From: Platanthera guangdongensis
Lineage: Eukaryota; Streptophyta; Magnoliopsida; Asparagales; Orchidaceae
DNA: 64,000 nt
Assembly (NCBI GenBank): GCA_039583875.1
Contig: CM077150.1
Coordinates: 188,670,375 to 188,734,374, forward strand
Direction: 5' to 3'
The notes below the pieces were generated by a model, which had not been told where the DNA came from, ran no database searches, and was given only the letters and a program-made list of their open reading frames with translations. Positions 33,474 through 45,599 of this stretch are shown here, one piece after another. Numbering within the stretch: the first letter of the stretch is position 1; each line of letters begins with the position of its first letter. Position numbers and translations under genes: made by a program.

Positions 33474-36344
33474 GTAAGACCCCCTTTTTTTCTTTTTTAA
33501 CATCGGGGTCTTAGGCCCAGAACCGCCGCTTTGCGGTGACACCTTCACGCCCTGAAGGGTCATCACCGTGAAACGCCGATTCTGCCGGCCGATTCGATCA
33601 CAGAAAAGCAAAAAGGTAGAGTAAACACAAGTGAGGTAAAACTCTAACCAAATGTCCACAATAAAAACCACATCAGAGTAATAATATCTCCACGAAGGGA
33701 GAGTCCACAAAATATATAAATGCACTGAAAATAAGGGCTTAAGCTCGATACACCATATCCTCACTACATAATCACTCAAGCGGAAGCAAAGTAAAACACT
33801 ACTAAGGTCAGGGGCTCACAGTCCCCACCATCTGAACTCCGGTGCTAGACTGCCCCATCTTCAAGCGTGCCGACCTCCAGGGCTGCTCCTCCATGCTGGG
33901 CTCCACGATCCCCTAAAATGTTATGATTCGAAAACCGTTAGTCTATAAGACTAAGTCCTATCATCCCCCACCCCTTTCCCCATGGCCCCTAGGCACCGAG
34001 CGGAGAGGAAGAAAGGGGAGTACTTGAAGGTGGAGAGTAATCAAGAAGCAGATGACAGCGGACATATACTAGCAATTTTTATAGTACAGGTGACAGTAAA
34101 GTAAAGTATGAAAAGTAACCTTAACTTCTACGGAAACATATAAGCAAGAGATCTTCTACAAGTCTTTCATCGTATAAAGAGTCACATACCAATTTATACG
34201 TTGGGGTGTCGGTTATTAACAGAAATATATATAAGGAATTTAACCTTAATTTATAAACTTGCCCACACAAGCTTATAGACCAAGGAGTCATTTTGCAGGG
34301 CCTATTGTATAAGCGTCTCGTACCACTTATACAATAGGTGACAGGGGTTTTATGTTATGATTATGCTATGACATGCAAGTGAGTTATGATGTGATCATGC
34401 AAGTGCAACTCACCCACCCGACTCTGTGCACACAGACATTTAGTTCCCCCTTTCTGGAGCCTCACCTCCCAGGATACCTCCGTAGTGGCAGACGGAAGCG
34501 GTGGGTTGGGTCTCGGCCACCTCTAAACCAGTAAAGCACTACCGGTCAGACCTATCGTACGCCTCAATGCTGGTGCACTAAGCGGACTCCTGCGTACTCT
34601 TGCCGGCTGGCGCATCGCACTTCTGTTGGCGAAGTGCTAGCCACACTTGCCGAGTCAACGTATTGGCGTCGGTGCATCGACACTCCAACACCGAAGACCC
34701 ACCACCTTTATTTTATGCACATGCAACCTTATGTATCGGTACTGAGCCAAAGCTCCCCGGACCATCCCGTCCGTCACAAACATCAACCGAGCCAAAGCTC
34801 GTCGGGCCATCCCGCCCCTCACAAATATCAACTGAGTCAAAACTCGTCGGGCCATCCTGCCCGTTTCCACGACCACCGAGCCTAACGCTCGGACATCCTA
34901 GTCAAACTAACTTCCCGAGACACCGGGGTGTATGAAAGTGAACCCCTAATTAATCTAGTTGCTCTTTAAGATTTATAACTCCTACGGTTTACGTTAGCCT
35001 AGGACTGCCCAAGGTATACCCCGTGAAGGGCTCTCGAAGGCACTAGGAACTACGATGGGATTACGCCCAAAGCTCCCTTTCGCAAGGCACTTACTATTAT
35101 TGGTTGCTACCCGATTTCTCAACCCTTAATTAATTTTACTGAATCTAGCCCTAGTACATTAAACATTTCCTCCCTATGGGAAGGACGATCTTTTGCCGAT
35201 CCCGAGCACCACCTAACACTAGTCAACCTCTCACTCTACTAATCATGTATTCCAATGATGAATTCCTTTATTTACCCAAACCAGCAACCTACTGAGGATT
35301 CAACTCTTCAAAATTTATTACCCACTCTAGTTCAGTTTCCGCAGTTACTATATGCAGACCACCTTATACTATAAGAGATGTTTAAAGGAGGTACTCCGGA
35401 TTGTCTTCCAAATCTCTTATAAAATTTACCAGTGGTTTATCATAACAAATTTAGTCTAAAATCAGAGATCCATAATTTTTTTAATTAATTTGATATTTAT
35501 TGAATTTTCCCAAATGTTTGGCCATGTGCAATTTTGAACATGAACTATATGATCTACTCAAGTAATGGCCACCCAAAAATGTTGATCGGTAAACTAACAT
35601 AGATATATGACTAGATACAAATTTCCATAACTTTTCAGAAACTATTTGACCTCTAATTAATTTATCCAAAATATTTTCCTTAATCATGTGTAAAGAAGGA
35701 AGTACCAAAATTATTCTTCAGAAAATTATATAAAAATTACAGAATCTTAATATTATTCAGAAAAGATCATTGTACAAAAATCCTAATTTTAGAGGCTTGC
35801 TAGACTCCAAAATAAATTAAATTAAGTTTACATGGGAAACAATACTTAATGAAGCAACCCTTAAAAATAATCATCCAAAAATTCTATAAAACTTCACAGA
35901 GCTTTAAAACATAATCAACAGTTCGCTGGCTAAATTTCATCAATTTCTATCAAGTACTTTCTTCCTAATAAATTTCTAAGTTAGTAATACAAATTACCAA
36001 TTTGTTAATAAAGTATCCAAAATAATATTCTTAAATTCATAATAAAATCTCCAGAGCTTGTACTAACCTCAAAAACTCCTCAACCCAAATCTCATCACTT
36101 TTCAAAGAGTTTTTATGACATTTTCTATCCCTACAAGGTTTGTGCTCTAAGCTAGGGTTAGGGTTTTGAGGGGATTTAAGGCTTCCAAATTCCCTAAAAT
36201 TTTAACCAGAGAACTATTCTAATCCTATGGTCCTCGCCAGAAAGTTTCAAGTCAATCCAAGGTCATTTTATCCTATGATCTTCAAACCCTAAAAAAATCC
36301 TCATTAAGGAACCTACCCTAGGGTTCTAGGGCTACCCTATACTT
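33474..36344 (-). repeat. Left (3') LTR of element A, first part
   Basis: Matches 58158-61030. Starts TGTAAGACCCC. Features shared with the other copy include a CCGCCGCTTTGCGGTGACACC segment and repeated CGAGCCAAAGCTC(C/G)-type words at 34745-34880. Small open frames here are not supported. Interrupted at 36344 by element B (TSD TACTT). Confidence 0.9.
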
Positions 36345-36494
36345 TGTAACACCCGAAAGTCCATTTGGGTTTCAGGTGGGGTGACACGGCCTGGGACACG
36401 GGCGTGTCCCAGGGCGTGTCGTGCCTGGATTGAGGAGTTGGGTGTCTGGTCGATGAAATTGGGTCGATGGAAGGAACACGCCAGGTGACACGGG
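36345..36494 (+). repeat. 5' LTR of element B, first part
   Basis: Matches the first 150 bp of the 3' LTR at 51335. It contains the first GACACGGGCGTGTC palindrome and is cut at 36494 by element C. Confidence 0.9.
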
Positions 36495-38517
36495 TGAAAA
36501 ATATAATACCTAAACACCTAGAGGGGGGGGGGTGAATAGGTGACTTGAATCTTTTTAACTTTTATGCCAGCAATCAGATAATATCACAGAAATCTATCTA
36601 CTATATTACATCACATATGCAGCAATCACAGCAAATCACAATCACAGCAGACACAGAGTTTTATAGTGGTTCCTCAAGCTTTGGGTACATCCACTTTCCC
36701 CCTTCGCCTATCTAGCAGTGTACTAGATTCGGCCAAACTCCTCCACTAACTCAGAACCCAAACTGGTTCCTACACCTCAGGCTCAAGGCCCTACAACTCA
36801 GTTTTTCCACAAAGCCTACACTCAGCCACAAAGGCCTACACTCAGCCACCCAGGCCTACACTCAGCCACCAAGGCCTACACTCAGAGATTTCAATCTCCT
36901 ACACTCAGGCTCTCAAGCCCTACACTCAGCCCTTATAATTACAGGCTTACAAAAACTCAGATCCAAAGAATCCTACAAGATAAAATGTATATAACAATTG
37001 TTAACTCAGCAACCCAAAGACAAGAGAGGGGAGTTGTGAGTTTCTTGATGAGTTATTGGAAGAACTCAGCTGAAATCAATCTGACTTAGCTTTCTTCAAA
37101 GCTTCTTGAAAGTAGAACTCAATAAGATTGACTCCTTCTGCAGTTGATCCTTGACCTCTGCCACTTAGAATTCAGAATAAATCTGAACCCTTCTTCTCAG
37201 CCTAGTTACAATGGCTGATTTCTTGGATGAAGCTCTCTCTCTCCAACTTCTTAGATCTGCACTTTATTCTTCAAGGTATAGCTAGATCTTCTTTGTTTGA
37301 TACTTGATCAATAATGTGAACAACCACTTCTTCTTACAATCACAATCTCTGTAGACTGTATGAGCCTATTTATAGGCCTTCTTTATAGTAACCGGCTGGT
37401 CCGGTCCATAACTGAATTCTGACAACTCTGACAAGTGCTGTAGACCGGTTGGAACGGCAGCTGTCAAGTCATCCAGTCAGTTCTTGAAAGTTCATAACTG
37501 TCTGAAAGTGTCGAGACTTTCTGTCTTTAAGTGTCGACACTTATAGACCAAGTGTCGACACAAGTTATGTAAGTGTCGACACAAGTCTACAAGGTGTCGA
37601 CACAACTCTTTGTGTTGTAGATTCTATGTCTCGACACAGTTTCTTCTTCATGTGTCGACACTAAAATTGAGTGTCGACACAAGTACTTGATCTTCTGTAT
37701 TTTGCTGAATTCTTCTAAGTGTCGACACATCTTCATGTGTTGAATCTGTTAAGTGTCGACACTGCTTCTTGGTGTCGACACATGTCTTCAGTGTTGATAC
37801 TTGCTGAGTGTCGACACAGCTCCTTATGTCGACACATCCTTCTTCTGTCGAGACTTCAGCTGTGTGTCGACACATTCCCTTAGTGTCGACACTTGTACTT
37901 AGAATAATTTTGTTGATCTTGCTGTTCTTTGATAAGTGTCGACACAGCTCCATGTGTCGACACTTTCTTCAAGTGTTGAGTCTTCAGCTGAGTGTCGAAA
38001 CATTGTTCTGGGTGTCGACACTTACTTCAAGTGCTGACTCTTCTGTTGTGTGTCGACACATTGTTCTGGGTGTCGACACTAATACTTAGTCTCTGCTGAC
38101 TTTTGCTGAGTGTTGACACAGCTCCAAGTGTCGACACTTTCTGGTGTAGACACAGTTCTTCTAGGTGTCGACACTGCTGCTAAGTGTCGACACAGCTTTA
38201 CTGCATTTTTCTTCACTGAGTGTCGACACAGCTCCTTGTGTCGACACTTTCTGTCTGGTGTCGACTCAGCATCCCTGGTGTCGACACAATGATTCCAAGT
38301 GTCAACACTGCTTGTCTGGGTGTCGACACAAGTCTTCTTAAGTGTCGACACTTTCCCTCTGGGTGTCGACACATGGACTTAGAAACTTTTTGCTTTATTC
38401 CTGCAAATACTTAACCTGCACAAGTAACTCAAAATACATCAAATACATTTTGATGTATATCATTGAGTTGGGTGAGGCTTCTTCAAATCAGGTACATTTA
38501 AACCAATGTACCCAACA
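36495..38517 (-). repeat. 3' LTR of element C
   Basis: TGAAAAATATAATACC...GTACCCAACA. It contains 26 exact GTGTCGACAC palindromes by my count between 37530 and 38373, and a minus-strand TATAAATA at 37367-37374. The block 36780-36920 is a repeated CCTACACTCAGCCAC(A/C)AAGG phrase. Confidence 0.93.
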
Positions 38518-38535
38518 ATCTCCCCATATTTGGAG
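38518..38535 (-). promoter_or_regulatory. Polypurine tract of element C
   Basis: The minus strand reads AAATATGGGGAGAT directly before the 3' LTR. Confidence 0.55.
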
Positions 38536-38826
38536 AAGTCATAACCCTTAGTCAATGATATACACCATTCATAATTGAATTACAAAATGATGTAAAGCAG
38601 GATTATATACAGCAGGATAAACATAAACATGTATTAATCACACATGTATACAAATATATCATCACAGAACAAATATGAAATAGACATAGACATTATCACA
38701 GAACAAATATGAAATAGATTTAACATATAACACATTGTTCTAAAATCTGTCATATTCATTTTCAGAAGTTCACAAAATGTTTTACATCAAAAAGATTACA
38801 AAGTAAACTTCAAGAAAATTCTAATT

Positions 38827-41676
38827 CTATTTCAGTTCTGGCTCCTTAATCACTATTCCTTTTCCAGGTTGAACTTTAGCTTGAATAGGAGCTTCAGCAA
38901 CTTCAGTTTCAGCATGCTTCTTGCCTTTCAAGTCTTTCTTCTTAAGCTCTTCTGCTTTAATCTTCTGCCTTTCAAAATAATGGTATGGCTTTGGAAAGTA
39001 CTTGCTAGGCTCCTGAGCAGTAGGAGGTAGCTTTCCCATCTTGGCCTTCCTTCTATATTGAACTATAGCCTCCTGCCTTGATTCATGTTTCCTCCATTCA
39101 GTTTCAGAGAACCACTTATTCCTGTCTTGAATGTTATCTTTGGCAGCTTTCCAGGCAGTCAAAATGATATTTCTTGAGGTAGGGCTCCACTTCTCAAAGT
39201 CTGGCCTTTGTTCAGCTTGTTCCCTAAATCTCTTCTTAGACAATCTTGTCTCTTCTTCAGCTTGTTCCTTCAAGATGGCTTCATGTAAAGCTTCAGAGAC
39301 AGGCTGAACAACTTTCTCTATTATGACATTGTCCTTACCCCCAGGTGGGCTATACATGGACAGAATGTCAGCATGGATCATGTCAAAATCTGGAGGAGGG
39401 TAGATAACTTGAGCCACTTCTGGTTGCTCCCCTCCTAAATATGCAGGATGAATTCCAGATTCAGCAACATTGTCATCATCACAAAGAGGAGGATAACCCA
39501 TGGTAGCTCTGATGGAATTAGATATCTACTTGGCATGATCAGAGCTTGCCTTGACTAACACTCTCTCCCCCTTTATGACTTCTCTTTCAATATGATCCCT
39601 TAAGTCATCTTTTTGAAATCTCACTTGAGCATTGAGATAATTAACTCCATCCTTGTAGAAAGGTCTTAACCTTTGGAGTTTTTCAGAGATGATCTTCTGA
39701 GATTCTTGAATGGCAGTCTTAACAGCAGTGATTTCTTCCTGGAATACTTTGTCAAATTCAGCTTTAACAGTAGCAGTAGAGGTAGAAGGTCCAACAGCTA
39801 TGTTCTTCAGTTCTGTGACAATAGCATTATGAGATTCTGTCAAGTTGTCATTCATTCTGAGTTGATTTTCAAGTACATATCCTTGCTTCAGGGCTATGTC
39901 ATCAACTTGAGCTTTTATCTTTTCTTGGTGTGTAGCTAAGTACACTACTGCATTCCCCCCTTTGTGGAAGCAGTCTGTCATCTCCTTCTTGTTAAGATTC
40001 ATTTCAAATCTTATTGACTTTATGTCCTGGGCTAGATCAAATTGGAGAGACTTATGTCCTTCATCAACATACTTTTCAATGGCCTGCCTTTGCTCATCCA
40101 ACTTGACTTGCATTGCAACCATTAAAGCACTATAATACACAGTTGGAGCTGGTTGTGCTATAGGCTGTGGAGCAATAGATTGTAAGGCCTTCTTATAACT
40201 TTGGCTCCTTCTCTTGAATACATAAAGTTTCTTCTTCTTAGCCCTGGTAGCCTCCTCATCTTCAGAAGCTGAGGAGCTAGCAATTTCAACCCTCTCCTTA
40301 GGGCTTGGGGGCCTTTCAGTCTGCACATCGTGTGCCTTCTCAGTTTCTTGCCTCACAGGCTCTTCCAGACTTTGCATGTGCTCCCCCTCAACTGGAGCAT
40401 TTTCTCCTTCAGCAGCAGTATTTTCTTTTCCAAAGTCTTCTTGATCTAGATTTAAGAAAAGATCTTCCATGGTATACTCTTGTGGAGAATTGGCAGGAGA
40501 AATTTTGGTCTCTTCAACCACTGGATCAGGAACTATTGGAGCTGCAACAGATGTGTCTTCCAAGACAGCATCTGGGACTTGGTTATCCAGCTGAGTTTGC
40601 TGATGAACATCAGACAAATCAGTATCTTGCATAGGAAATTCTAAAGTATTGAGTTCAGTGATTACCTCTAAGATAATGCTGGTTGCTTGTTCACTTTCCA
40701 GTGTAGTGGGTTCATCTACAACTGGTAGCTCCCCCTGGCTTTGATCCTTGTGTATGGGGCTAGCTTGAGGTAGCTCCCCCTGGATCTCAGCATCATCTTG
40801 AGGAGCATGAGATTTCATAGCAGGCTCTTCCTCATTTTCATCTGGAGTGAAGACAACTTGTTCTTCACTGTCTGAGCTGCTAGTGTACTCTTGAGCCACT
40901 GGGGCAATTTTCCTTTTCTTCTTTAATGGAATCTCCTTCTCAGAAACTATCTTCTCAGGGGTTGGCATTTCCTTAGTCAACACCCTGTCCCATCTAGAGA
41001 ATATTCTTAAATCCATCTTCCTCATATGGTTTATCTTGCTTCCAGCAGCCTGATGCATAACCTCTGGTATGGTACCAGCTAGGTATAGACTTAAAATTCT
41101 GCCCAGGTTGGGCTTCTTCAAGCTTTTCTTAATCTTCTCATAAACTACCATAGACCAGTCAGTTTGCAGAGAGAAGATTATCCTTGTCATAATACTAAAC
41201 ATATAGTCAGACACTCTGTCATGCCCTCCTGGCTTGCTGAGTATGACTTTGCCAACAATCTCTGAAAGGAATTTCCCTTGATTGTTCATTCCCTTCCTGA
41301 GAAACACTGATCCAAGCTTCATCTTAGGATCCAGTCCACACCAGGTTAGAGCTTCCCTGGTCTTTGTAGCTGTAACCTCATCTTCCTCTTTAATTCTTGG
41401 TAGCTGTAGAATCTTCCTCAGACTTTTAGGTGACACCTTCACCTTCTCACCATGAACCCTGGATTTGATTTTGAATCCAGTTTCGTCTATCTTAGCTCCA
41501 CTGAGAAATTCTAGTACCTCTTTCTTCCAGATTTTAGTAGGTTCAGAAACAAGATATTCTAATCCTGAATCGACTACTAGGGTTACGACAGTCTGGATTT
41601 CTTGATCAGCATCATTGAAAGTATTACGCACCAGCTCGTATCCTTCATTGACGTTCTCCTCTAGCTTAGGCGCCAT
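38827..41676 (-). pseudogene. ORF3 of element C (large downstream reading frame, one in-frame stop)
   Basis: One minus-strand frame of 950 codons from ATG 41674-41676 (MAPKLEENVNEGYELV), with a single TAG at 39526-39528 (CAG likely), giving 716 + 233 codons. Residues 1-240 (SPKSLRKILQLPRIKEEDEV, then GKVILSKPGGHDRVSDYMFS) resemble the domain seen in putative plant transposon proteins of other retroelements; this is from memory. A Ser/Glu-rich acidic middle follows, then a basic patch (RAKKKKLYVFKRR) and a long helical region about 540-700 that looks coiled-coil. The last 230 residues are Lys/Glu-rich. I see no signal peptide or membrane segment, so the envelope label sometimes given to SIRE 3' frames is not supported. 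An upstream TATA box and palindromes suggest its own promoter. Confidence 0.7.
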
Positions 41677-41773
41677 TAGGGTTTGTAGAATTTGTCTTGA
41701 GAGAAGAGAGGTGTCGACACAGAAGTTTGGTCTCGAAACTTTGAAAGCATGTCGACAAACTAAGATAAAACCC

Positions 41774-41781
41774 TATTTATA
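41774..41781 (-). promoter_or_regulatory. Internal TATA box before ORF3 of element C
   Basis: The minus strand reads TATAAATA (within GGTATAAATAGGG), 97 bp before the ORF3 ATG. Exact GTGTCGACAC copies lie upstream (41847-41856, 41828-41837) and downstream (41711-41720). Confidence 0.65.
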
Positions 41782-41878
41782 CCTTTCTAACTTTGAAGAT
41801 GAACAGGCGGGACAGCTAACTTAGATTGTGTCGACACTGGCAATAAGTGTCGACACTGACTTATAATGTCTCGACATG

Positions 41879-44800
41879 TCATTTTAAATCTACATGCTCC
41901 CTAAGAAAATGATATTTAATTTCAACATGTTTTGTTCTACTATGTGATACAGGATTATTAGCTATTGAAATAGCACTAGTAGAATCACAAAAGAGTGGAG
42001 TTCTACTTACCTGAATTCCATAGTCCTCAAGCTGATGTTGTATCCACAGAAGTTGAGCACAACAACTTCCTGCAGCCACATACTCTAACTCTGCAGTGGA
42101 GATAGCCACACTTGTTTGCTTTTTGCTACTCCATGAAATTAGTCTCCCACCTGATGGCTGTTCCACATAGACTTCTTCTTTAAGATTACCATTCAGAAAT
42201 GCTGACTTGACATCCATTTGGTAAACCTTGAATCCTTGAAAGGTTGCATAGGCCAGGAACATCCTTATGGCTTCCAGTCTGGCTAATGGAGCAAAGGTTT
42301 GATCAAAATCAATACCTTCTTCTTGCCTATATCCTTTAGCAACCAGTCTTGCTTTATTCTTAATGATGACCCCTTGTTCATCCATCTTATTCCTGTAGAT
42401 CCACTCGGTTCCTATTATATTGTGGTCTTTAGGTTTAGGAACTAGTTACCATACCTTGCACCTCTTGAACTGATTAAGCTCTTCTTGCATTGCTTCAGTC
42501 CATTGTGGATCTAGTATGGCTTCTTCAAACTTCTTAGGTTCAACTTGAGATAGAAAACTGGAGTAGATTGCTGCATTCAGGTTTCTGCTCCTTGTTTGTA
42601 CATCTTGTCTTGGATCTCCAATAATCTGCTCTACTGGATGATCTCTAAGATTCTTATTGACTGGGGGCATCCTGACTTCTGGTTGAACCTCTTCATCATC
42701 TCCATCATGCTGTACTCCTTGAACTTCATCAGCAATAGGTACATGTAGTTCTCCCCCTGGACAACAGCCACTGTCTTCTACTTGCTGTCTTGTAGTAGGT
42801 ACTTCTTCTATAGTAAGCTTGTCCATCTTCTTTGTTAAACCTGTGGGGCTGCATACACTACTAGACAACTCATTATTAATAAGTTTAGTCTCATCAAATA
42901 CTACATGTACAGATTCTTCTACAACTTGTGTAGACAAGTTGTAGACTCTATAAGCCTTACTATTATTGCTGTACCCAACAAAAATTCCCTCTTGGGACTT
43001 GGCAGCAAACTTAGTCAAGTAAGACTTTCCATTGTTAAGTATGAAGCATTTGCAACCAAAGATCCTGAAGTAGGATAGGTTTGGTTTCCTGCCTTTCACA
43101 ACCTCATAGGGGGTCTTGTTGAGACTTTTAGTTATGGTAGCCCTATTAATAACATGACATGCAGTATTAACTGCTTCAGCCCAGAAATATTCTGGTAGTG
43201 ATGTATCACTTAATAGGGTTCTACCTGCCTCAATCAAGGTCCTATTCTTCCTTTCAGCAATTCCATTTTGCTGAGGTGTTCTAGGTGAAGAAAACTCTTG
43301 AAATATCCCAAAGTCTTCACATAGTTTTGTCATGCTATCAGACTGAAACTCAGTACCATGGTCACTTCTTATTTTGACCATTGTACTATTTAGTTCATTC
43401 TGAATTTGCTTGACAAAGCTATAGAAGACATTAGGTGTTTCAAATTTCTGTCTTAAGAAGAACACCCAGGAAAACCTTGAGTAGTCATCTACAACTACAA
43501 AGGTATAGACCTTCCTACCTAGGCTGTGAACTGGCATTGGACCAAAGAGATCCATATGCAAGAGGTATAAACACCTCACAACATCCTTGTTTTTTATGCT
43601 TCTAAAGATGGATCTAGTCTGCTTGCCTTTTTGACAAGCTGAGCAAATACCATCTTTAACACACTTAACTTGAGAACCATTCCTCACTAACTCTTTGCTA
43701 AAGAGTTTGCCAATAGTCTTGTAGTTAAGATGGGCTAGCCTCTTGTGCCATTTGACACAATGAGAGACTGTTTCATCAGCTACAAGACACACTGGAGAAC
43801 CATTGTTCTCAACCATAATGTCTAAGCAATAGACATTCCTTTTCCTATAACCAGTCAAAATGATCTCTTGATCAGTTGACCTCTTGATATGACAACCATT
43901 TTTAACAAATGAGATGTCATACCCTACATCACTTAATTGACTTATACTTATTAGGTTGTGTTTCAACCCTTTAACATAAGCCACTTGAGTAATGGTAACC
44001 AAGTTACTAGAAATGTTACCAAATCCTTTGATGATTCCTTTTTCAGAACCACCAAAGGTGACTTTTGGACCATCTTTTATTGGAATGTAGTCCCTTAGTA
44101 ATCTTCTAGTTCCAGTCATATGTCTGGAACATCCACTGTCCAAGTACCATATTGGGGCATGACAACTTGGACTCACCTTACTGGGTCCTGGCTGTTCCAG
44201 GATTTTGTCACCTTCTGTCAATGCCATTAGCCCTTGACATTGACTGTCTTCTTGTTCATATATAGACTCCAAAATCTGCATGAACTCTTCTTCTTCTTCT
44301 TCAGCAAACAGCCCTATGTATGCCTCAGCATCTGACTCAGTTTCAGAAGAAGAAATATCTGACAGAGTCTTCTCCTTTTTGGCAACAAATGACTTTTCTT
44401 TCTTGCCTTTAAAATGAGTCTTCTTCTTGTCATTAGACTCCTTTCTATTCTCTGGACAATCTGCTATCACATGACCTTGTCTATTACAGCAATAGCACAC
44501 AATTTTTGACTGTGTAGCTTTGCTAGACTTTGACTTTTTCTTGTCTTTCTTTGAAGACCTCTTTTTTTGATAAGAGTTTTCCTTTCCCTGTGATGTAGAA
44601 GGCCTTGTCCTCCATTGTTTCTTCTTTAAGAACTTCTGGAAATATCTTGTAAAGGCAGCAAAGTCTTCATCACTTTCACTGCTTTCAGACTTTGTGCTGA
44701 CAGACTCATCTGACTCTGATTCAGCAACCTTTGGAGGTGGAGTTGGTGACTTACCTCTGTACTTTCTAGGGGCTTCTGTCTTGAAAGCTACTGTTCTTTC

Positions 44801-45496
44801 CTTATGCTCATTTCTTGTTGATTTCTCCTCCTCTTTCCTCACTGTCAACTGCATTTCATATGACAACAATTTGCCAAACAGTGTAGGTGGAGGAATTTCT
44901 CCCAACTTAGCCATTTCTCTAATGGCACAGATCTTGGTGTCCCAATCTTTAGTTAGGGACCTTAGGAACTTGTCATTTAGTTCATAATTACTGAACTCTC
45001 TTCCATAAGACATGAGTTCATTCACTATCCTATAGAACTTCTTATAGCACTCAGTTATGATATCACCCTTTCTTTGTCTAAAACTTTCATACTCTTGATT
45101 TAGCAAGAATTTTCTGTCTTGCCTTACTTCTTCAGAACCCTCCATATACACAATAAGAGTATCTCACATCTCTTTGGCTGTCTTACAGTGTATTAGATTC
45201 TGAAAAGTTGCATCATCTATGGCACTCACTATAATGTTTTGAGCCCTTTTATCCATGGTGGCTAGGACAATCTTATCCTTTGTCATTTCAGAGAAATCTT
45301 TTGGTGTTCTCTGATTTGCATCTAGAACTGATATCTTCATAGGCACATATGACCCTTCCTTTACTGTGATATAAATTCTAGGGTCTGAGGCCTCCATAAA
45401 CAGCCTCACCCTTTCCTTCCATATGCCAAAGATTTCCTTCCTACATATAGGTAATTTCATGGATCCCAATTCCCTGTGATGTTTAGTGGAACCCAT
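41879..45496 (-). pseudogene. Gag-pol of copia element C, RT core deleted
   Basis: Single minus-strand frame starting MGSTKHHRELGSMKLP (ATG 45494-45496). TGA at 45164-45166 (TGG expected in KEMWDTL) and TAA at 42446-42448 interrupt it. In order: copia gag, CCHC knuckle CYCCNRQGHVIADC, protease WYLDSGCSRHMTG, pre-integrase finger (HKRLAHLNYKTIGKL), integrase with HMDLFGP, RSDHGTEF and AERKNRT (D-D-E), and the start of RT ([20 protein letters not shown]). After [10 protein letters not shown] the frame jumps directly to [20 protein letters not shown] of RNase H. The RT palm with its YVDD is therefore gone, by an in-frame deletion. The RNase H C-terminus is also cut at 41879. It cannot reverse transcribe. 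Confidence 0.88.
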
Positions 45497-45585
45497 GGTT
45501 CTTGATTTTCTTGAATCTGTAATTGACTTAACCTGAATCTGCCAACAGGATCTCCTTAGACTGTTAGTCCTTTTTGAGGAACCTG

Positions 45586-45597
45586 GCTCTGATACCA
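45586..45597 (-). promoter_or_regulatory. Primer-binding site of element C
   Basis: The minus strand reads TGGTATCAGAGC, initiator-Met type, 2 nt from the 5' LTR. Confidence 0.88.
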
Positions 45598-45599
45598 CT

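Noticed and set aside
37648..38414. Cys/His-rich frames (CRH, VDT, STL repeats) in the LTRs of element C
   Set aside because: They are translations of the GTGTCGACAC palindrome in several frames (C-R-H from TGTCGACAC), not zinc-finger genes.
38827..41676. ORF3 of element C as an envelope gene
   Set aside because: No signal peptide or membrane segment can be seen; the domain and coiled-coil content fit other plant transposon proteins better.
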